From NCBI RefSeq assembly GCF_009911795.1, contig NZ_CP047898.1:4898001-4962000 (forward strand): 64,000 bases of DNA. Direction: 5' to 3'. The position numbers and the translations under genes are program-made. This DNA is from Pseudarthrobacter psychrotolerans. Lineage in GTDB: Bacteria; Actinomycetota; Actinomycetes; Actinomycetales; Micrococcaceae. Under the pieces are notes generated by a model, which was not told where the DNA came from, did not search any database, and worked only from the letters and a program-made list of their open reading frames with translations. Below are positions 59,947-64,000 of this stretch, in pieces. How positions within the stretch are numbered: position 1 is the stretch's first letter; every line of letters begins with the position of its first letter.

Positions 59947-60829
59947 GTGCGTCTGTTGGATTGTCGAGGACACCGAGGAAGATGTTCTGGAAGCGTCTGA
60001 TGCGCGGGAGCTGACCCGGCAGATCAGGGTTGCTCTTGAGCATTCGTACACATTGATCATTGCGGCATACCGCGGGAGAGCGTGGTCGCCGATGGGCTAT
60101 AGCTCCTGGGATGCGTACTGCCAAGGTGAGTTCGGAAATCTGGCACTCCAACCTCCTCGCGAAGAGCGTCAGAACGTGATCATGTCCATGCGTGAGGCGG
60201 GGATGAGCATTCGTGCGATCAGCTCGGGGACCGGGATCGGACGCGGGACGGTCGAACGCGAACTAAGCGAGGCGGCGCCAACATTTTCAGGTGTCTCAAA
60301 TGGGACACCTGAAAATGAAAGCGAGTTGCCACGAGTGATCGGTACTGACGGAAAAAACCTATCGCCAAACTGCACCTCCGCGTCCTCAACGCCCTGCGCA
60401 GACGTTGTTTGAGGATGTTCCGTTGAGTGATGCGTTGTTGAATATGTCGCCGTCGGAGATGGGGATCGCGGCTTTGTCTCCGTCCGCGTTTACGTCGCGG
60501 CCGGCGCGGGAGCGGAAGGCTGTTGCACGGCGGTTGACAGGGTCGCTGGATTCGCCGTTGCCGCTGGTAATTCGCCTGGCCGGGGAGATCACATTGGATC
60601 CCACCACGCTGACGGTTGATGAGGCTTTAGATGCCGAGACGTTGACGGAGCTGGCTGCTGATGCTTCCCGCGGAGTCCTGGCTTTGTCCCATGTGCTGAC
60701 AGCGATTGATGTGAAAGTCTGTCGGGTGACATTGATGATTCGCGTGCGTTGACGGCCGTTGTCACGGACGCGGTGGATGAGTTGGGGAGGTTCCTGGATG
60801 CGCTGCACTCACGGAAGCGCCGGCCCTAA
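59943..60829 (+). CDS. Phage/plasmid-type HTH DNA-binding protein, three apparent indels
   Basis: Reconstructed as ~295 residues. The GTG at 59943 (GTGA overlap) is joined to the main frame by restoring one G near 59966. An extra A in the run at 60352-60357 and a lost G at 60724-60726 must also be corrected. Typical segments are MGYSSWDAYCQGEFG, REERQNVIMSMREAGMSIRAI (HTH), RVIGTDGKTYRQ and, at the end, a helical domain. Similar proteins with this W-DAY-HTH arrangement are common on actinobacterial phages and integrative elements. Function unknown, probably regulatory. Confidence 0.7.
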
Positions 60830-60835
60830 ATGGAA

Positions 60836-60865
60836 ACAGCCCCGGATTTCGAGCCTCGGGGCTGT
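60836..60865 (+). terminator. Hairpin terminator
   Basis: ACAGCCCCG (60836-60844) pairs with CGGGGCTGT (60857-60865), directly after the preceding gene. Confidence 0.75.
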
Positions 60866-60983
60866 TCACCAATCACTTAGAAAACAGTTGATTTCACCAA
60901 CGAGACCACTGTACATGCGGTTGAGCCAGCAAGCAGGTTCCCGGCACTGTCCACTGCTAAATCTTTAGAGGGGGTGCGTCCTT

Positions 60984-61950
60984 GTGCGCACGACCGATCG
61001 TAAGGCTGACCGGATCAACCCGGATTCCATGGCTACGTTGTGGCTGACAGTGGGCCTTGTCGGGTTCCTGGCGGTGGCCTCGTTCATGGTCTCGTTCACG
61101 GGCCTGCACGAAGTGGCCGGTGGGCCGGATTGCCAATTTGGCTCCGTTGGGCAGTGCCGGTGTTCATCGACGTTGCAATCCTTGCCTACACGCTGGCTGT
61201 GCTGATTCACAGACACCCGGGGAGCGGACATGGGCGTCATGGATTTCATTGGGCGGCTTCACTGTGTTTTCCATGGTGGCCAATGCTGCCCATGCTCTGT
61301 CGATCCGCACCCAGACCAAGCCAGCAGATCATTGGCGCGCGATTGCTTCGTTGGCTCGGTGGCCGTATTCGCGGCGACGGAGCAACTGGGCCGTTTGGTG
61401 ATCGGCAGGCCGGACGCAGGGAGTCAGGCGCCGCACTGCCGCAGCCTCTATCGGCACTGTTCCGGGACGACCCTGGAAGCGGTGGTGAGCCACTGCCTGG
61501 GCCTGAGCACTCCGCTGTGCCGGATGCATGGCTTGTCACCGAAGCCGCGGCTGGTCACGCAGCACCGGACTCCCTGCCGGTTACGCGGGAACAGCCTGCC
61601 GTGCCTGTGCCGGTTGGTGCCGCCGCTTTCCCGTCCACGGAATCAGTTCGCGCAGAACCGGCTGAAACCTCCAGCGATGAGCTGAAGCCCCAAGTCATTG
61701 TTACCCCTGTTCCTGCCCCTGCTGTATCGGCTCGTCCTTCGCTGAGTGTTGTCGGGCGCCAGCCGAAGACTCTGGACCTGGAGGAATGGGTGGGCGTCCA
61801 GCTGAGCGCCGGCACCCAGCCGACGGCAAGGGTGCCTCAGAGTTCCTTGGGGTGTCCGAGCGGACCGGGCGGACCCGCCTGAAGGATCTGAAAGCCAACA
61901 AGCCGGGCCTGTTCGCCAGTGAAGTGTTGAAGGACGGTACCAACCCGTGA
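60984..61950 (+). CDS. DUF2637 (SpdB-like) membrane protein with C-terminal HTH, several apparent indels
   Basis: A ~320-residue gene assembled from three frames; GTG at 60984 with AGAGGGGG upstream. The N-terminal helices are LWLTVGLVGFLAVASFMVSF, PIWLRWAVPVFIDVAILAYT, TWASWISLGGFTVFSMVANA and VAVFAATEQLGRLVI. A Pro/Ala-rich linker follows, then a small HTH-like end (ASEFLGVSERTGRTRLKDLK). At least five one-base losses are needed, near 61122, 61216, 61355, ~61405 and ~61815. DUF2637 proteins with such tails are frequent on actinobacterial plasmids and phages; the role is unclear. Confidence 0.65.
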
Positions 61951-62313
61951 GCACCAAAGCTATGGCATGGGCGTTTGAGAAGGAGGTCTCCGCGGAGGTT
62001 TGGGTCATTTTCCTGACACTTGCGCACGAGGCAGACGATACCGGTCTTGTCGTCTTCAGTCGCGAGTACCTCTCGCACCTGACCGACGAGCCCCCGGGCG
62101 GGTCGAGGCCGCTCTGACAGAGCTGAGAGGGAAGGGTTGGCGACAAGCACATCCGTGCCGGACAACGCTGCCGGGGAGGACGCCCGTTTCGACCAGGCGT
62201 TACGTCTGCAGCTCGGCAGTTCCGCCCATGAAAAGGCCGTCCCCCCGGAATTTCTTGATGAGATCAACGCAGACCGAGCCCGCCGACGAGCACAGATCGG
62301 AGGCATCCAGTGA
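61947..62313 (+). CDS. HTH-domain protein (first of two tandem paralogues), apparent indels
   Basis: GTG at 61947, GTGA overlap with the preceding gene. The N-terminus VSTKAMAWAFEKEVSAEVW and FLTLAHEADDTGLVVFSREYL has the helix-turn-helix pattern of phage replication or regulatory proteins. About 120 residues after one base near 62090 and another near 62165 are restored, ending PPEFLDEINADRARRRAQIG. The next gene starts with the same pattern, suggesting duplication. Confidence 0.6.
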
Positions 62314-62942
62314 GTTCGAAAGCCCTCACATGGGCATTCAGTAAGGAGCTGCGACACGGAGCAAAGTACGTGTTGGTGACAATGGCTGATGCGGCGACGA
62401 CGACGGCTATCTCTTCCCCTCGTACGAGTATCTGGCCCACAAGACGTGCTTGTCTCAACGCTCCTGGTGGCCGCTATCAAGGAACTGGTCGAGCTGGGGT
62501 TGGTGGTGTGCGAGCGGAACCACCACCAGGACGGCTCGCGGGCGGCGAACCTGTTCTTCCTGCTTCTGGAGAACAGGAAGCATGCGTCGCCGGTGTGGCG
62601 GGGTGCGGTGTCCACAAAGGAACGCAAGGCTCAAGCCGAGCGATTCCGCAAGGAAGCGTTAGCGAACCTGACCGAGCAAGTTCCGCAAGAAGCCAGTAGT
62701 GCAGATCTGCACTTAGGCCCGATGAGGGGCCTGCAGGTGAGCCTTCCTTGGAGGAAACCAGTGGGCAAGTTCCGCAAGAAACCAGTAGTGCAGAATCTGC
62801 ACTTAGGCCCACGGGGCAGGGCAAAAACTCCGGAAAACCAGTAGTGCAGAATCTGCACTTAGGCTCCACCAAAGTGCAAAATACGTCGGACCTAAGTGCA
62901 AATTGTGTAAACGCCTCCTTTAAGGAACTCATGATGACTTAA
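62310..62942 (+). CDS. HTH/replication-type protein (second paralogue) with internal iterons
   Basis: GTG at 62310, GTGA overlap. VSSKALTWAFSKELRHGAKYV then DDDGYLFPSYEYLAHKT and LVAAIKELVELGLVVCERN form a winged helix as in phage replication initiators. The region 62660-62890 encodes repeated short peptides with LHLGP because iteron-like DNA repeats lie in it. At least two bases must be restored near 62395 and 62450, and more near the repeats. The coding end at 62940-62942 lies inside a palindrome. It is probably a Rep or replisome-loading protein; identity is uncertain. Confidence 0.6.
62680..62865 (+). repeat. Three iteron-like repeats
   Basis: Core AGTGCAGATCTGCACT (62698-62713, a perfect 16-bp palindrome) recurs as AGTGCAGAATCTGCACT at 62787-62803 and 62843-62859. 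Copies 1 and 2 share a longer unit beginning GCAAGTTCCGCAAGAA and ending CTTAGGCCC. Further half sites AAGTGCA lie at 62872 and 62894. The spacing and coding location are like iterons in replication genes. Confidence 0.75.
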
Positions 62943-62950
62943 GTCATCAT
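62931..62950. promoter_or_regulatory. Perfect 20-bp palindrome at a gene end
   Basis: ATGATGACTT followed by AAGTCATCAT, a perfect self-complementary stretch centred on the stop of the Rep-like gene. It could be an operator or an origin element. Confidence 0.6.
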
Positions 62951-62995
62951 CATCAGTCCGGGCGCGAAACGGCACCTGCCGCTGAGGTCGTTCCG

Positions 62996-63518
62996 GTGAC
63001 GGTGATTGATGATGAGCCTGCGAAGCATCGGGGAGTGGACTTGGCCGGGCTCAAGCACCGGCTGGAGCCGGTCCTTGGCCCGTGCCGGTCCGAGAAGCTG
63101 GTCTGGGTCATCGATGAGGCGCTGTCCAGGGCGACGGCGAAGGTTTCAAATCCGTCGGCGTTCATCGTCAAGTGCGTTCTCAACGACCCGGACCGGTTCG
63201 CACCAGCACCGGCCGGTTCCGGACCAGCGGCGCCCGCTGCCGGCGGCGCAACGGCTGCTGCCGGGTTTGCCGTGGTGACGCGGTCCAGGGCCTTGCTGGG
63301 ACCGGGCGATACCCCGTGTACGAAACCGGATCATGGCCAGTACGCGGGATCACTGCCCGGCGTGCCGGACGGAAAACCTTGTCGCCGAAACGGCTTTGGA
63401 GCCGGCACCGATGAGCGGGGATGAGCTGGCGGCGTGGCGGGCCGAGAGGGCCGCGAAGCGCAGCGGGCCGCGGGTTCTTGAGCGTCCACGCACGGTCTCC
63501 GGCGGTGTTCAGGTCTGA
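62996..63518 (+). CDS. Unrecognised element protein with C-terminal zinc ribbon, apparent indels
   Basis: GTG at 62996. The first ~60 residues (VDLAGLKHRLEPVLGP, EKLVWVIDEALSRATAKV, NPSAFIVKCVLNDPDRF) resemble the C-terminal part of phage replication proteins. Reading continues in another frame near 63300-63335 as RDHCPACRTENLVAETALEP (Cys-x2-Cys) and ends ERPRTVSGGVQV at 63518. At least one indel is needed. It could be the C-terminal part of the preceding gene if a further indel joins them. Confidence 0.55.
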
Positions 63519-64000
63519 TGTCGGCAGGTCAGGGCAGGGGGATCACTGGCATGGAGACGCGAATCGCGGAGGCTGTCATGCATCCGAAGACGCGGGGCGC
63601 TGTGTGAACATTCTGGCCGGTTTCGGGCTGGGGCAGGATGTGGACGACGTCGTGGCGGACACGGCGGAGTCGGCGTTGAAGGCCTCTGGTTCGTTTGATC
63701 CGGAGCTGGGGCATGTGCAGGGCTGGGTGCTGGATCGCCAAGCGCCGGGCCTATGACCACGCGAAACGGGCCGGGGCCAAGGCCGGCTGCAGGGCCGGCT
63801 GGAGGGTGAATCCGACGGGCCTGACCCGGCGTTGAATCTCGTGGAGGATGACTTCGCCCAAGAGGTTGTCGAGCGGTTGGCGGCCAGTGCGGAGTCCCGG
63901 CAGATCCTGGCTTTGACGGAGAAGCTGGTGGCTAATCCGGATTCGTTCCGCCGGGTCGCGGCGTTGTGGATGGTCTACCAGGGCAGCGTGCCGAAAGCCT
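63518..64000 (+). CDS. Sigma-70-family-like factor, cut by the window edge, apparent indels
   Basis: ATG at 63518 overlapping the preceding stop (TGATG). One base near 63602 and one near 63740 must be restored. Region 2 is then seen as DVDDVVADTAESALKAS, FDPELGHVQGWVL and IAKRRAYDHAKR, close to the ECF sigma pattern (DAEDVVQE...FDP...W...IARR). A later segment FRRVAALWMVYQGSVPKA could begin region 4. It would let the element redirect host RNA polymerase. Region 4 lies outside the window, so the call is tentative. Confidence 0.6.

Larger units (their letters stand above)
59280..64000 (+). mobile_element. Left end of an integrated element (prophage or integrative plasmid) at tRNA-Asn
   Basis: Right of the tRNA the gene content changes to divergent Cro/CI-like regulators, DNA-binding and replication-type genes with iterons, and a sigma-like factor. 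Base composition falls noticeably around 59.6-60.2 kb. No integrase or right attachment site lies within the window; the right boundary is beyond the edge. Confidence 0.8.

Noticed and set aside
62680..62865. CRISPR array
   Set aside because: Only three copies, spacing is not constant, and the repeats lie in coding sequence with palindromic cores; this fits iterons and not a repeat-spacer array.

Overview
The window is chromosomal DNA of a high-G+C Gram-positive bacterium. Ligase LigA, GatCAB, a SAM-IV-type riboswitch, a CitMHS transporter and many GTG starts with GTGA/ATGA overlaps point to an actinobacterium. The overall gene set looks like Arthrobacter/Pseudarthrobacter (Micrococcaceae); the genus is an inference.

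Layout. 0-10 kb: a type VII secretion-like locus with a zinc-ribbon/FHA protein, a Ser/Thr kinase, an FHA-winged-helix protein, a large FHA-containing EssC/EccC ATPase, a proline-rich membrane-anchored exported protein and a WXG100 protein. 10-24 kb: housekeeping (ligA, an inositol-phosphatase-like gene, GNAT, RidA), a citrate two-component system divergent from its transporter, then gatCAB. 22.7-29.3 kb: a LysR regulator with tdh-kbl (threonine to glycine), a D-amino-acid/glycine-oxidase-like flavoprotein, hutI with a frameshift, and a DeoR regulator. 29-35 kb: a histidine phosphatase, a 32-bp tandem repeat, a CPBP protease, a VOC protein, and metY - SAM-IV riboswitch - metX. 34.8-41 kb: a catabolic cluster (MHS transporter, Zn-alcohol dehydrogenase, LysR, mmsB, mmsA) that probably degrades a branched hydroxy acid or alcohol through methylmalonate semialdehyde. 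41-49 kb: assorted genes and a complete IS1380-family element with intact ends and target duplication. 47.5-59.2 kb: glyS, a GNAT gene, a flavin oxidase flanked by short direct repeats, a small methyltransferase-like/hydrolase operon, a YibE/F-like membrane protein, dus, dgt, dnaG and tRNA-Asn. 59.28 kb to the right edge: the left end of an integrated element (prophage or integrative plasmid) inserted at tRNA-Asn.

The integrated element is the most interesting part. A leftward Cro/CI-like repressor runs into the tRNA and takes its stop codon from the tRNA T-arm. It is divergent from a Cro-like gene whose apparent promoter carries an operator palindrome between -35 and -10. Downstream are a DNA-binding protein, a DUF2637/HTH protein, two tandem HTH (replication-type) proteins, iteron-like repeats inside the second of these, a perfect 20-bp palindrome and a sigma-70-like gene cut by the window edge. 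This layout resembles the integration-dependent immunity switches known from some mycobacteriophages.

Data quality. From about 50.5 kb rightward many genes, including dnaG, dgt and dus, are broken by single-base indels, nearly all one-base losses in short G or C runs. tRNA-Asn also lacks one T-loop base. These look like sequencing errors, not real pseudogenes. I therefore give reconstructed gene spans and mark each break.
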